The position numbers were made by a program, and so were the translations under genes. From assembly GCF_025642155.1 (NCBI RefSeq), contig NZ_CP106798.1, positions 3,100,001 through 3,164,000 of the forward strand: DNA of 64,000 nt. The letters are read 5' to 3'. Shown piece by piece: positions 1-7,887 of this stretch. The first letter of the stretch is position 1; each line of letters opens with the position of its first letter. The notes beneath the pieces are model-generated. The model was not told the origin of the DNA, searched no databases, and was given only the letters and a program-made list of their open reading frames with translations. The DNA comes from Streptomyces sp. HUAS 15-9. Lineage in GTDB: Bacteria; Actinomycetota; Actinomycetes; Streptomycetales; Streptomycetaceae.

Positions 1-542
1 CCGGGGAAGGGCAGCCCGATCGCGTCACGCACGGCGCTGCGCATGCCGTCGGCGCCGACGACATAGGCGGCCCGCAGGCTCTGGGCCTCGCCGCCGGGAC
101 CGCGGACCTCGACGGTGACGCCGTCCGCGTCCTGGACCAGCCCGGTCAGCTCGGTCTCGTGACGGAAGTCCACCCCCGCCTCCACCGCGCGCCGCTCCAG
201 CGCCTTCTCCACCTCGTACTGCGGAAGGACCAGGAGGTGGTTGAAGCGGGAGGGGAGCGTGTCGAGGTCGATGGTGAGGCGGCCGAAGAGGGCGAGCCGG
301 TCGAGGGGCTGCCCGGCGGCCTCCAGGTCGTCGGCGAGGCCGCGTGCGTCGAGCTGCTCCAGGGTGCGGGCGTGCAGGACGAAGGCCCGGGACAGGTTAC
401 TGATCTTGTGCGGGCGCCTTTCGAGAAGCGTGACGGGGACGCCCGCGGTGGCGAGGTCGCCGGCCAGGAGGAGGCCGGTGGGGCCGGAGCCCACGACGAT
501 GACGGGGAGCGGGTTGCGGGTGGTGCCAGTCGTGCCGTTCAT
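1..542 (-). CDS. FAD-dependent aromatic monooxygenase, N-terminal part (cut by window edge)
   Basis: This is the first 180 codons of a flavoprotein monooxygenase of the PheA/TetX hydroxylase type. These enzymes use FAD and NAD(P)H to hydroxylate aromatic or polyketide substrates in the cytoplasm. The start is an ATG preceded by GGAGG. Residues 13-24 form the FAD-binding Rossmann motif (VIVVGSGPTGLL), followed by the ER pair typical of the ADP-ribose site. The second family motif (VVGADGMRSAVR, DG fingerprint) lies near the cut end. About half to two thirds of a normal 400-550-residue enzyme is missing because the gene runs off the window. It is divergent from a TetR gene across a repeat-rich operator, so it is probably that regulator's target. 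Substrate unknown. Confidence 0.9.
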   Translation of the reverse strand, partial: MNGTTGTTRNPLPVIVVGSGPTGLLLAGDLATAGVPVTLLERRPHKISNLSRAFVLHARTLEQLDARGLADDLEAAGQPLDRLALFGRLTIDLDTLPSRFNHLLVLPQYEVEKALERRAVEAGVDFRHETELTGLVQDADGVTVEVRGPGGEAQSLRAAYVVGADGMRSAVRDAIGLPFP

Positions 543-556
543 GGGGGGCCTCCTGG

Positions 557-686
557 GTTGCCAACACCTGTTGACCAACGGTCGCTGGCCAACGCTTGTT
601 GGTCAACGCTTGTTGGCAACATTACGACTGAGGCACTGAGACGTCAATACTTGTTGGCCTACGCACGTTGGCCTACGATCGTTGAC
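557..686. promoter_or_regulatory. Divergent operator region with nested inverted and direct repeats
   Basis: The gap between the monooxygenase and tetR holds two repeat groups. Near the monooxygenase, GTTGACCAAC (570-579) pairs with GTTGGTCAAC (598-607), nested inside GTTGCCAAC (557-565) and GTTGGCAAC (612-620). CCAACGCTTGTTGG sits at 589-602. Near tetR, the 11-mer GTTGGCCTACG occurs at 653-663 and 667-677, and a GTTGAC follows at 681. TetR dimers normally bind such GTTGG/CCAAC palindromes. The layout suggests one operator controlling the monooxygenase and one controlling tetR itself. That binding assignment is inferred. Confidence 0.7.
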
Positions 687-1295
687 ATGACTGCGAGCAA
701 CACCGGCTCCGCCGCCTCCGGCTCCACCGGCTCCCCCAGCGGAGCGCGCCGCTCCGAGACCACCCGCAACGCGATCCTCACCGCCGCCCGCGAGCGCTTC
801 GCCGCCGACGGCTATGAGCGGGCCACCATCCGCGCGATCGCCAAGGACGCGCACATCGACCCGTCGATGGTGATGCGGTACTTCGGCAACAAGGACGGTC
901 TCTTCGCGGCGGCCGTCGCGCTCGATCTGCGGCTCCCGGACCTGGTGGCGGTGGGGCGCGACGAGGTCGGCCGGGCGCTCGTGGGTCACTTCCTCGCGCT
1001 GTGGGAGGAGAACGAGGAGCTCACGGCGATGCTGCGGGTCGGCGCCACCAATCAGGCGGGGGCCGAGCGTATGCAGGGCATCTTCCGCGACCAGCTGCTG
1101 CCGGTGGCCCTACAGGTGTGCCCCGACCCCGAGCAGGTCCCGGCGCGGGCCGCGCTGTGCGCCTCGCAGCTGCTCGGGCTGGCGCTCACCCGCTATGTGC
1201 TGCGCCTCCCCCCGGCCGTGGCACTGGCCCGGGAGGAGATCATGGCATGGCTCGCGCCCACGGTGCAGCGGTACCTCACGGCGCCCAGTCCCTGA
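687..1295 (+). CDS. TetR-family transcriptional regulator
   Basis: A 202-residue one-component repressor. The ATG at 687 is chosen because it places the protein directly after the operator repeats and gives a normal TetR length; an open frame extends further upstream but overlaps the divergent monooxygenase. After a low-complexity start of about 20 residues rich in Gly/Ser/Thr, the TetR_N helix-turn-helix covers about 25-70, with ETTRNAILTAARERF and the recognition-helix end MRYFGNKDGLF. The C-terminal ligand domain carries no family-specific motif I can assign. It is divergent from the FAD monooxygenase, so it probably represses that gene and itself until an aromatic ligand binds. Confidence 0.9.
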   Translation: MTASNTGSAASGSTGSPSGARRSETTRNAILTAARERFAADGYERATIRAIAKDAHIDPSMVMRYFGNKDGLFAAAVALDLRLPDLVAVGRDEVGRALVGHFLALWEENEELTAMLRVGATNQAGAERMQGIFRDQLLPVALQVCPDPEQVPARAALCASQLLGLALTRYVLRLPPAVALAREEIMAWLAPTVQRYLTAPSP

Positions 1296-1340
1296 GGCGC
1301 AGGCACGCACACCGATACGGGTACGGACACGGACGCGGAC

Positions 1341-1396
1341 ACGCCGAGGGCGCCGGCCTCACCGCGAACGTGGCGGGAGGACGGCGCCCTCGGCGT
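1341..1396. terminator. Bidirectional hairpin between tetR and the small membrane protein
   Basis: Fifteen bases at 1341-1355 are perfectly complementary to 1382-1396, with a 26-base loop. The hairpin lies between convergent genes, so it can stop transcription from both sides. No T tract follows, as is common in Streptomyces. Just before it is a short stretch of CGGAC/ACGGAC near-repeats (about 1318-1341) with no evident function. Confidence 0.65.
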
Positions 1397-1412
1397 ACAG
1401 GTCAGCTTTGGC

Positions 1413-1664
1413 TCAGGCCTTCGCCCTGGACTTGGTCACGCGGTACTTGGACTTGTCCAGGACCATCACCAGACCGGTGATGACGGCGAACAGGACGAGC
1501 GGTGCCACGACATAGAGGCCCAGCGTCTCGATGACGCTCAGGCCCTGACCGGGGTCGTCACCGTCGTCGCGCGTGAGCGCGAGCGCGGGGGACGACATGA
1601 GCAGCATCATCAGCGTCGTACCGGCAGCCAGGGCGCCGGCGCGCAGGGCGTTCTTCTTGTCCAC
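1413..1664 (-). CDS. Small membrane protein with signal anchor and one further TM helix
   Basis: An 83-residue protein starting at GTG. Residues 8-30 form a hydrophobic signal-like segment ending in an ALA-type site (SSPALALT). A short acidic linker (RDDGDDPGQG) follows, then a second hydrophobic helix at about 46-69 and a basic tail (DKSKYRVTKSRAKA). This predicts a tiny membrane protein with a lysine/arginine-rich cytoplasmic tail. There is no convincing Shine-Dalgarno; a TACTTT hexamer lies six bases upstream of the start, so the transcript may be leaderless. It is read in the same direction as malQ but lies about 100 bases downstream of it. No functional family is recognised. Confidence 0.75.
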   Translation of the reverse strand: MDKKNALRAGALAAGTTLMMLLMSSPALALTRDDGDDPGQGLSVIETLGLYVVAPLVLFAVITGLVMVLDKSKYRVTKSRAKA

Positions 1665-1766
1665 AGTGCCAAAGTAGCGAACGCCTGAACAGGCTGCGCG
1701 CCCGGGGTGCCGTAGACGAGCGCGCGGGCCCCTCGCCGGCCTTCACCGCCCTCCCGGTGCCCGCCC

Positions 1767-3911
1767 TCACCGCCCGTCCCGCAGCACCTCGAGGAGCGCG
1801 TGCAGGCGCGGTGAGGCGGTCAGCTCCTCCAGGGTCACCGGGCGGCCGTCGGCGTCGGCGACGGGCAGGCGCCAGTTCGGGTACTGGTCCCAGGTGCCGG
1901 GGAGGTTCTGCGGGCGGCGGTCGCCGACACCGTCCGGGAGCCAGACGCCGATCATGCGGGCGGGGGTGCGCAGCAGAAAGCGGTGGACGGCCTGGATCTC
2001 CGCCTCCTCGGTGGCGGGCGAGTGGCCTCCGGCCGTGCCCTGGAGCAGGCCGAGCCGGGTGAGCAGGGCCAGCCACTCCGCGGTGTCGGCCGCGGCCGCC
2101 GCGCGTTCCTCCTCCAGTGGCTGGGTCAACAGGCCTAAGCGGTCTCGGAGTTCGACGTGTTCGCCGGTGAGGCGGGCGGCGGTGGACGGCAGGTCGTGAG
2201 TGGTGGCGGTGGCCAGGCAGTCGGCACGCCAGCGGGCGGGCGGCAGGGCGTGCCCGTCACCCTCCCAGTCCCGTTCGAACCAGAGCACGGACGTGCCGAG
2301 CACCCCGCGCCGCTGGAGCGTCTCGCGCACGCCCGGCTCCACGGTGCCCAGGTCCTCACCGATCACCACGGCCCCGGCCCGGGTTGCCTCCAGGGCGAGG
2401 AGGGCGAGCATGGCCTCGGCGTCGTAACGGACGTAGGTGCCCTCGGTCGGTGGCTGTCCCTGGGGCACCCACCACAGCCGGAACAGGCCCATGACGTGGT
2501 CGATGCGCAGGGCGCCGGCGTAGCGGAACAGGGCACGCAGGAGGCGGCGGTAGGGGGCGTGGCCGGAGGCGGCCAGGCGGTCCGGCCGCCAGGGCGGCAG
2601 GCCCCAGTCCTGGCCGCGGGCGTTGAAGGCGTCGGGCGGGGCGCCCACCGACATCCCGGCGGCGAAGTACTCCTGCTGTGCCCAGGCGTCGGCGCCCGTG
2701 GGGTGCACGCCGACCGCGAGATCGTGCACGATCCCGACCGGCATGCCCGCCTCGCGCGCGGCGCGCTGGGCGGCGATGAGCTGGGCGTCGGTGAGCCAGG
2801 CGAGCCAGGAGTGGAAGTCGACGCGGTCCATCAGCTCGGTAAGGGCGCGGGCGACCGCGGGCGAGCGGGGGTCGCGCAGCTCGGCCGGCCAGCGGTGCCA
2901 GTCGGAGCCGTGCGTCTCGGCGAGCGCGCACCAGGTGGCATGGTCCTCCAGCGCCTGTCCCGCGCCGGCGAGGAAGTCGGCGTAGGCGGCCTGCCGTCCG
3001 GGCCCCAGGGGTACTTCCCGTACCAGTTCCAACGCCTCTCGCTTGAGCTCCCACACCGCGTCCCGGTCGATCAGCGCGCCCTTGTCCAGCACCGCGGCGC
3101 GCAGCCGTTCCGCCCGCTCCAGCAGGGCGTGGACACGCTCGTGGTCGGCGACATAGGCGAATTCGGGGACGTTCTCCACCCGCAGGTGCACCGGGTCGGG
3201 GAAGCCGCGCGAGGAGGGCCGGTAGGGCGAGGGATCGGTGGGGGTGCCGAGTACGGCCGCGTGCAGCGGGTTGACCTGCACGAATCCGGCGCCGGCGGTG
3301 CGTCCGGCCCAGGCGGCCAGCTCGGCCAGGTCGCCGAGGTCGCCCATGCCCCAGGAGCGCCGGGACAGGAGGGAGTAGAGCTGGACGAGGAGTCCGTAGG
3401 AGCGTCCGGGGGGCGTGGGCAGCCGGGCCGGGGCGACGATCAGATGGGTCTCGGCGGTGCGTCCGTCGGGGGCGGTGGCCGTCACGCGGTGGACGCCGGC
3501 CGGGAGCGGCTCGACGGCGGTGAGGGTCTCGCCCTGCTCGGTCTCGATGCGCAGCCGGGTGCCGGGCGGGAGCGCGGCGAGGGCGGCGGGGGCTTCGCCG
3601 GGGGTGCCGGGGTCTTCGCCCGGGATGCCGAAGCCTTCACCTGGGATGCCAGGGTCTTCGCCCGGGGTGCCGGTCCAGTGGACCACCGTGGGCGGCAGCA
3701 GTCGCTCGCGCAGTTCGTTCTCGCGGGCGGCGAGTGCTGACCGGGCGGCCTCCGGAGTGCTCGCGTCGACGCCGAGCGCGGCCAGGGCGGCGACGACGGC
3801 GGTGGCGGAGGCGGCGACCGTACGGTCCGGGGACGGGCGGTAGGAGGTGGCGACGCCGTGCAGGCCGGCGAGCCGGGACAGCTCCTCGTCGAGGGGCCCG
3901 GGCGCGGTCAT
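1767..3911 (-). CDS. malQ: 4-alpha-glucanotransferase (amylomaltase, GH77)
   Basis: A 714-residue GH77 disproportionating enzyme that transfers alpha-1,4-glucan segments between maltodextrins in the cytoplasm as part of glycogen/maltose use. All catalytic blocks are visible: the nucleophile motif RIDHVMGLF near residue 468, the acid/base GEDLGTV near 518 and TTHDLPS near 571. Also typical are SRRSWGMGDLGDL and NPLHA in the barrel. The roughly 140-residue N-terminal domain is usual for actinobacterial MalQ. It carries an unusual insertion of four imperfect G(I/T)PGE(D/A)P units near residues 80-105. The ATG start directly abuts the stop codon of the upstream small repeat protein, so the two are probably translated from one message. 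Confidence 0.95.
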   Translation of the reverse strand: MTAPGPLDEELSRLAGLHGVATSYRPSPDRTVAASATAVVAALAALGVDASTPEAARSALAARENELRERLLPPTVVHWTGTPGEDPGIPGEGFGIPGEDPGTPGEAPAALAALPPGTRLRIETEQGETLTAVEPLPAGVHRVTATAPDGRTAETHLIVAPARLPTPPGRSYGLLVQLYSLLSRRSWGMGDLGDLAELAAWAGRTAGAGFVQVNPLHAAVLGTPTDPSPYRPSSRGFPDPVHLRVENVPEFAYVADHERVHALLERAERLRAAVLDKGALIDRDAVWELKREALELVREVPLGPGRQAAYADFLAGAGQALEDHATWCALAETHGSDWHRWPAELRDPRSPAVARALTELMDRVDFHSWLAWLTDAQLIAAQRAAREAGMPVGIVHDLAVGVHPTGADAWAQQEYFAAGMSVGAPPDAFNARGQDWGLPPWRPDRLAASGHAPYRRLLRALFRYAGALRIDHVMGLFRLWWVPQGQPPTEGTYVRYDAEAMLALLALEATRAGAVVIGEDLGTVEPGVRETLQRRGVLGTSVLWFERDWEGDGHALPPARWRADCLATATTHDLPSTAARLTGEHVELRDRLGLLTQPLEEERAAAAADTAEWLALLTRLGLLQGTAGGHSPATEEAEIQAVHRFLLRTPARMIGVWLPDGVGDRRPQNLPGTWDQYPNWRLPVADADGRPVTLEELTASPRLHALLEVLRDGR

Positions 3912-4157
3912 CTACAGCCCCGGGGCGTAGCAGTCCGCGGTCGCGTCGGACTCGCTGGTCAGCGGGGCGGCGTCGGCGAGGGGCGGCTCGCTGGTCAGGG
4001 GCTCGGCGTCGGGCAGCGGAGGCTCGCTGGTCAGCGGGGCCTCGGCGAAGGCGGCCTCCGCGCTGAAGACACAGAAGTGCGGGTCCTCGGGTTCGGCGGA
4101 CGGCTCCGCCTCGGGTTTGAACTGGGCCGGGAGCGGAATGTGAGCCGGTGCGGCCAC
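3912..4157 (-). CDS. Small acidic proline-rich protein with three tandem repeats, upstream of malQ
   Basis: An 81-residue protein. GTG at 4157 is chosen because AAGGAGG lies five bases upstream. The N-terminal part (AAPAHIPLPAQFKPEAEPSA) is followed by DPHFCVFSAEAAFAEA and then three near-identical units: PLTSEPPLPDAE, PLTSEPPLADAA and PLTSESDATA. It ends in DCYAPGL. There is no signal peptide or membrane segment. Its stop codon is followed immediately by the malQ start. I do not recognise the family. The leader-like front, repeats and Cys-containing tail could suit a peptide precursor, but no maturation enzyme is next to it, so that remains speculation. Confidence 0.65.
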   Translation of the reverse strand: MAAPAHIPLPAQFKPEAEPSAEPEDPHFCVFSAEAAFAEAPLTSEPPLPDAEPLTSEPPLADAAPLTSESDATADCYAPGL

Positions 4158-4315
4158 GGGGGCCTCCTTGTCGGTACGTCGGGCACTGCGGGGTCTGCCG
4201 GATATGGGCAGGCCTACCCAGCGGGCGGGAACACACTCTCGACGGCTGGTGGAGTGCGGATACGCGTCGGATGCGCATCGGACGGGCGTCGTACCGACGC
4301 CCTCACTATTCACTC

Positions 4316-4345
4316 AGTACATGTATCCAGTGCATACTGATCTCC
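4316..4345 (+). promoter_or_regulatory. Probable PadR operator/promoter upstream of the efflux operon
   Basis: The stretch just before the padR start is AT-richer than its surroundings. It contains the self-complementary TACATGTA (4319-4326) and an imperfect dyad with outer arms CAGTA (4316-4320) and TACTG (4335-4339). PadR proteins usually bind ATGTAT/ATACAT-type dyads overlapping their own promoter, which fits autoregulation. The exact base contacts are inferred. Confidence 0.45.
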
Positions 4346-4879
4346 ATGAGCACCCGGCACATCCTTCTGGGGCTGCTCGAGGCGGGGCCGAGCCATGGCT
4401 ACGACCTCAAGCGACGCCACGACGAACGCTTCCCGCAGGCCCGTCCGCTGGCCTACGGGCAGGTCTACACGACCTTGCAGCGCCTGGTACGCGACGGTCT
4501 CGCGGAGGTCGACGGCACCGACGCCGACGGCGGTCCGGAGCGGACGCTGTACCGCTCGACGGACTCCGGTTCGCACGAACTGGCCCAGTGGGCGCGGGAG
4601 ATCGCCCCGCCGGCGCCCTTCGTGGCGAACGAGATCTTCGCCAAGGTCGTCGTGTCGATCCTCGCGGGCGGCGACCCGGCCGCCTACCTCCGTGCCCAGC
4701 GCGCCGCGCACATGGAGCGGATGCGGGAACTGACGACCCTCAAGACCGCCGGCACCGCCGATCTGGCGAGCGTTCTCTCGGCGGACTACGCCCTCAACCA
4801 CCTCGACGCCGACCTCCGCTGGATGAACACCACGGCGGCCCGGCTGACCACTCTGACCGCGGAGGTCGACGCCGCATGA
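4346..4879 (+). CDS. PadR-family transcriptional regulator
   Basis: A 177-residue winged-helix repressor. The ATG at 4346 begins the PadR signature (STRHILLGLLEAGPSHGYDL) and the open frame before it lies in the operator. Residues 1-90 are the PadR wHTH domain, with GQVYTTLQRLVRDGL as recognition helix and the wing at ERTLYRST. Residues 95-177 are a helical Vir_C-like dimerisation domain. The gene ends by overlapping or abutting the ABC ATPase gene, so it heads a three-gene operon with an ATPase and an FtsX-type permease. Drug-responsive control of an exporter is the usual job of this arrangement; the inducer is unknown. Confidence 0.9.
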   Translation: MSTRHILLGLLEAGPSHGYDLKRRHDERFPQARPLAYGQVYTTLQRLVRDGLAEVDGTDADGGPERTLYRSTDSGSHELAQWAREIAPPAPFVANEIFAKVVVSILAGGDPAAYLRAQRAAHMERMRELTTLKTAGTADLASVLSADYALNHLDADLRWMNTTAARLTTLTAEVDAA

Positions 4880-4893
4880 GCCAAGGACGCAGC

Positions 4894-5592
4894 ATGAGCA
4901 ACAAGCGGGACGCCTCGGCGCCGCTCCTGGCGGCCCGGGACCTCGTCAAGGCACACGGCAGGACGCAGGCGCTGTGCGGTGCCTCGGTCGAACTGCACGC
5001 CGGCGAGATCCTCGCCGTGACCGGGGCCAGCGGCAGCGGCAAGTCCACGCTGCTGCACTGTCTGGCGGGCATCGTCCGCCCGGACCAGGGGTCGGTGGCC
5101 TACGCGGGGCTGCGCCTCGACCAGCTGCCGGAGAAGCGGCTGAGCGAGCTGCGGCGCTCCGACTTCGGCGTGGTCTTCCAGTTCGGCCAGCTGATCCCCG
5201 AGCTGACCGCCGCCGACAACGTGGCGCTGCCGCTGATGCTGGCCGGGGTCGTGCGCACCGAGGCGCGGGCGCGGGCGGGCGAGTGGCTGGAGCGGTTCGG
5301 GGTGCGCGGGCAGGAGGAGCTGCGGCCGGGTGAGATGAGCGGCGGCCAGGCGCAGCGGGTCGCGCTGGCCCGGGCGCTGGTGACGGGCCCCAAGGTGGTG
5401 TTCGCGGACGAGCTGACGGGGGCGCTGGACTCGCTGGCGGGCGAGCAGGTGATGACGTCCCTGGTGCACACGGCCCGCGAGTCGGGCACGGCGGTGCTGC
5501 TGATCACGCATGACGCGCAGGTCGCGGCGTACGCGGACCGCGAGGTGCGGCTGAGCGACGGCACCGTGGCACCGCTGGAGGTGGCCGCGTGA
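4894..5592 (+). CDS. ABC transporter ATPase, MacB/LolD type
   Basis: A 232-residue nucleotide-binding subunit that powers the adjacent FtsX-type permease. It shows Walker A GASGSGKST, Q-loop VFQFGQL, signature MSGGQAQR, Walker B VVFADELTG and H-loop LLITHD. I chose ATG 4894 because AAGGA lies six bases upstream. An in-frame ATG at 4876, overlapping the padR stop and preceded by GGAGG at longer spacing, would add six residues. The stop overlaps the permease start by four bases (GTGA), which implies translational coupling. It is likely an exporter or lipoprotein/peptide-handling system rather than an importer, because no binding protein is encoded. Confidence 0.93.
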   Translation: MSNKRDASAPLLAARDLVKAHGRTQALCGASVELHAGEILAVTGASGSGKSTLLHCLAGIVRPDQGSVAYAGLRLDQLPEKRLSELRRSDFGVVFQFGQLIPELTAADNVALPLMLAGVVRTEARARAGEWLERFGVRGQEELRPGEMSGGQAQRVALARALVTGPKVVFADELTGALDSLAGEQVMTSLVHTARESGTAVLLITHDAQVAAYADREVRLSDGTVAPLEVAA

Positions 5593-6947
5593 TCGCCGCG
5601 GACGTCCGTCTCGCCTGGCAGCTGACCCGGGGGTCCGACCGGCGTGAGTGGTGGCGGCTCGCGCTGACCGCGGTGGGGGCGGCGCTCGCCACGGGGTTCG
5701 CCCTCGCGGCGGTGGCGCTGGCCTCGGTGCGCGGGTACCACCGCTTCTCCTTCGCCGGCGGTCTGCTGGACAACCCCGGTGAGCGCTCGGGCGTGATCGT
5801 CAGTCTGCTGCTCCTGCTGGTGCCGGTGCTGGGCTTCCTCGGGCAGTGCGCGCGGATCGGCGCCGTGCACCGGGACCGGCGGCTGGCCGGTCTGCGGCTG
5901 GCCGGGGCCACTCCGGCCCAGGTGCGCCGGATCGCCGCGCTGGAGACGGGCCCGGCCTGTCTGCTGGGCTCGGCCCTGTCCACCGCTGTCGGGGTCCCGG
6001 TCCTGCTGGGTCTGTGGGACGCCCCGAGCGCCGTCACCTGGGCCGGGATGACGCTGGTCGCCCTCGGTGTGCCGGTGCTGGGCGCGGCGGCGGGCGCGCT
6101 GGCGCTGCGCCGGGTGGTGGCCTCGCCGCTCGGGTGGGTACGGCGGGTGCGGCCGAGCAGCGGGCGGGGGCCGGGGCTCCTGTTCGTGGGCGGGGTGCTG
6201 GTCGTACTGCTGCTGGCGCTGTGGGCCGTCATGAACACATCGAACAGGGATCGCGGGCAGGTCCCGCTGACGGTGTTCGCTCTGGTCCTCGCGGTCGGTG
6301 CGGGCACGGTGTGGCTGGCCGGGGGCACGGCCCGGCTGGTCGGACGGCTGCTGGCGGGCCGGGCCCGTTCCGCGGCCACGCTGATCGCGGCGGAACGGCT
6401 GCGCGACGACCCGTGGGCCGCGGCCCGTACGCATGCGGCGGTGCTGCTGGTCACGATCGTCGGCACGGGCTTCGTCGGCATCCGCCAGGCGCTCCTCGCC
6501 GATCTGCACGGCATGGCACGCGAGGGCCACCTCGGTATGCGCATGTCCTTCTACACGACGGGCATCGACCTGACGGGCGCGGCGATCCTCGTCGCCCTCG
6601 CGATCACCCTGTCCGGCCTCGCCGTCGGCACCGCCGAGTCCCTGGCCGACCGCCGCCGCGGCCTGGCCGCACAGGTCGCCGCCGGGGTGCCGCGGGCGGT
6701 GCTCGGCCGGGCGCTGCTCCTGGAGACCGCGCTGCCGCTGGCCCCCGCGGTCGCACTGGCCGGCGCGGGCGGCATGGCCATCGGCACCTGGTACGGCTCA
6801 CAGGCCGCCGAGTACGTCACCCGGACCGTGCCGTACGCGGCGCTGCTGGTCCCGGTGGGCGTGTACGCGTGCTGTCTGCTGGCGGCGGCCACCTCGCTCC
6901 CGCTGCTGCGCCGCTCGGCGCATCCCGCGCAGCTGCGCTACGCGTGA
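5589..6947 (+). CDS. FtsX-like ABC transporter permease
   Basis: A 452-residue membrane subunit starting at GTG within the ATPase stop. It has about eight hydrophobic helices arranged as two FtsX-type halves. The first contains VSLLLLLVPVLGFLGQCARIGAVHRDRRLAGLRLAGAT in sense: a membrane helix running into the RLAGLRLAGAT-type motif of the family. The second half carries the equivalent block ADRRRGLAAQVAAGVP after a hydrophobic stretch. There is no large MacB periplasmic domain, so it is a short FtsX permease. With PadR and the ATPase it forms a regulated exporter of unknown substrate. A strong hairpin follows the gene. Confidence 0.9.
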   Translation: MIAADVRLAWQLTRGSDRREWWRLALTAVGAALATGFALAAVALASVRGYHRFSFAGGLLDNPGERSGVIVSLLLLLVPVLGFLGQCARIGAVHRDRRLAGLRLAGATPAQVRRIAALETGPACLLGSALSTAVGVPVLLGLWDAPSAVTWAGMTLVALGVPVLGAAAGALALRRVVASPLGWVRRVRPSSGRGPGLLFVGGVLVVLLLALWAVMNTSNRDRGQVPLTVFALVLAVGAGTVWLAGGTARLVGRLLAGRARSAATLIAAERLRDDPWAAARTHAAVLLVTIVGTGFVGIRQALLADLHGMAREGHLGMRMSFYTTGIDLTGAAILVALAITLSGLAVGTAESLADRRRGLAAQVAAGVPRAVLGRALLLETALPLAPAVALAGAGGMAIGTWYGSQAAEYVTRTVPYAALLVPVGVYACCLLAAATSLPLLRRSAHPAQLRYA

Positions 6948-6962
6948 CCGCCCGATGAGTGT

Positions 6963-6997
6963 CCGGTCCCGGGGGCACAGGGGACCCCCGGGACCGG
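6963..6997. terminator. Strong hairpin between the ABC operon and the HNH gene
   Basis: Thirteen bases at 6963-6975 pair perfectly with 6985-6997 around a nine-base loop. The hairpin lies 16 bases after the permease stop and 39 bases past the end of the convergent HNH gene. It can therefore terminate both. No T tract is present. Confidence 0.75.
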
Positions 6998-7035
6998 AGC
7001 ACACGCGTGCCCCGGGTGCGCGAAGGCCCGGGTCG

Positions 7036-7572
7036 TCAGGCGGAAATGCCGTCGATCCGGGCCATGGCGTCGTCCGCGCCGTACGGCTGCAAGTACGGCA
7101 GCCAGCGCGGGTCCCTATGGCCGGTGCCGATGATGCGCCAGGCCAGGCCGGTGGGTGGCGCCGGCTTGTGGCGCAGCCGCCAGCCGATCTCGAACAGATG
7201 TCGGTCGGCCTTCACGTGGTTGCAGCGGCGGCAGGACGCCACCACGTTGTCCCAGACGTGTTTGCCCCCGCGGCTGCGCGGGATGACGTGGTCGACGCTG
7301 GTTGCGACGCCACCGCAGTACATGCACCGGCCCCCGTCCCGGGCGAACAGTGCCCGCCGGGTGAGAGGAACGGGCCCCCGGTAGGGAACCCGTACGAATC
7401 GCTTGAGCCGGACCACGCTGGGTGCGGGGACGGTGACGGTTGCGCTGTGCATGAAGGCGCCGGACTCCTCGAGACAGACTGCCTTGTTCTCGAGGACGAG
7501 GACGAGCGCGCGGCGAAGCGGTACGACGCCAAGGGGCTCGTACGACGCGTTGAGAACCAGGACATGCGGCAC
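7036..7572 (-). CDS. HNH endonuclease
   Basis: A 178-residue HNH-family nuclease found singly in most actinobacteria. GTG 7572 is chosen because AAGGAGG lies just upstream and the conserved family start (PHVLVLNASYEPLGVV) follows at once. The C-terminal half holds the zinc-stabilised nuclease: CMYCGG, then SVDHVIPRSRGGKHVWDNVV with the catalytic DH and Asn, then CRRCNHVKADR. The N-terminal domain, including RRALVLVLENKA, is characteristic of this chromosomal family and not of restriction enzymes. No methyltransferase is nearby, so a role in restriction is unlikely. The cellular function is unknown; its conservation suggests housekeeping DNA processing. Confidence 0.92.
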   Translation of the reverse strand: MPHVLVLNASYEPLGVVPLRRALVLVLENKAVCLEESGAFMHSATVTVPAPSVVRLKRFVRVPYRGPVPLTRRALFARDGGRCMYCGGVATSVDHVIPRSRGGKHVWDNVVASCRRCNHVKADRHLFEIGWRLRHKPAPPTGLAWRIIGTGHRDPRWLPYLQPYGADDAMARIDGISA

Positions 7573-7887
7573 GGGTGCCTCCTTGGGCGTCGGCGGCGCG
7601 TGGCTCGCGCCGGGACGATCTGCAGTCAGTCTCCCCTCATGCCTGGTGGAAGCGCCACCATGTCCCGGTAACGGGCTGGGAGTGTTTTCGACCACACCTG
7701 CTTCATCCCCAGGATCAAGGCCTGTTCAAGCGCAGGTGAGCACGGTCTCTCCTTTTGGTAAGCGGCGCTCGCACACACAATGCCCCGTTAGTGTGGTGAC
7801 TCTGCCCGTCCGGTGACCTTTCCGTGACCTTGACGACCTTGACCGCCCGCGTCGGACGGGGCAGTGCAGCACCTGGAGGTACCTGCC
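7573..7887. other. 315-base divergent intergenic region between HNH and MscS genes
   Basis: This gap must hold the promoters of both divergent genes. I see a short hairpin-forming element TGGTGG-AAGCG-CCACCA near 7644-7660 and a CACACA/TGTGG dyad around 7772-7796 close to the mscS side. I find no convincing reading frame and cannot place -35/-10 elements with confidence. Confidence 0.5.
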
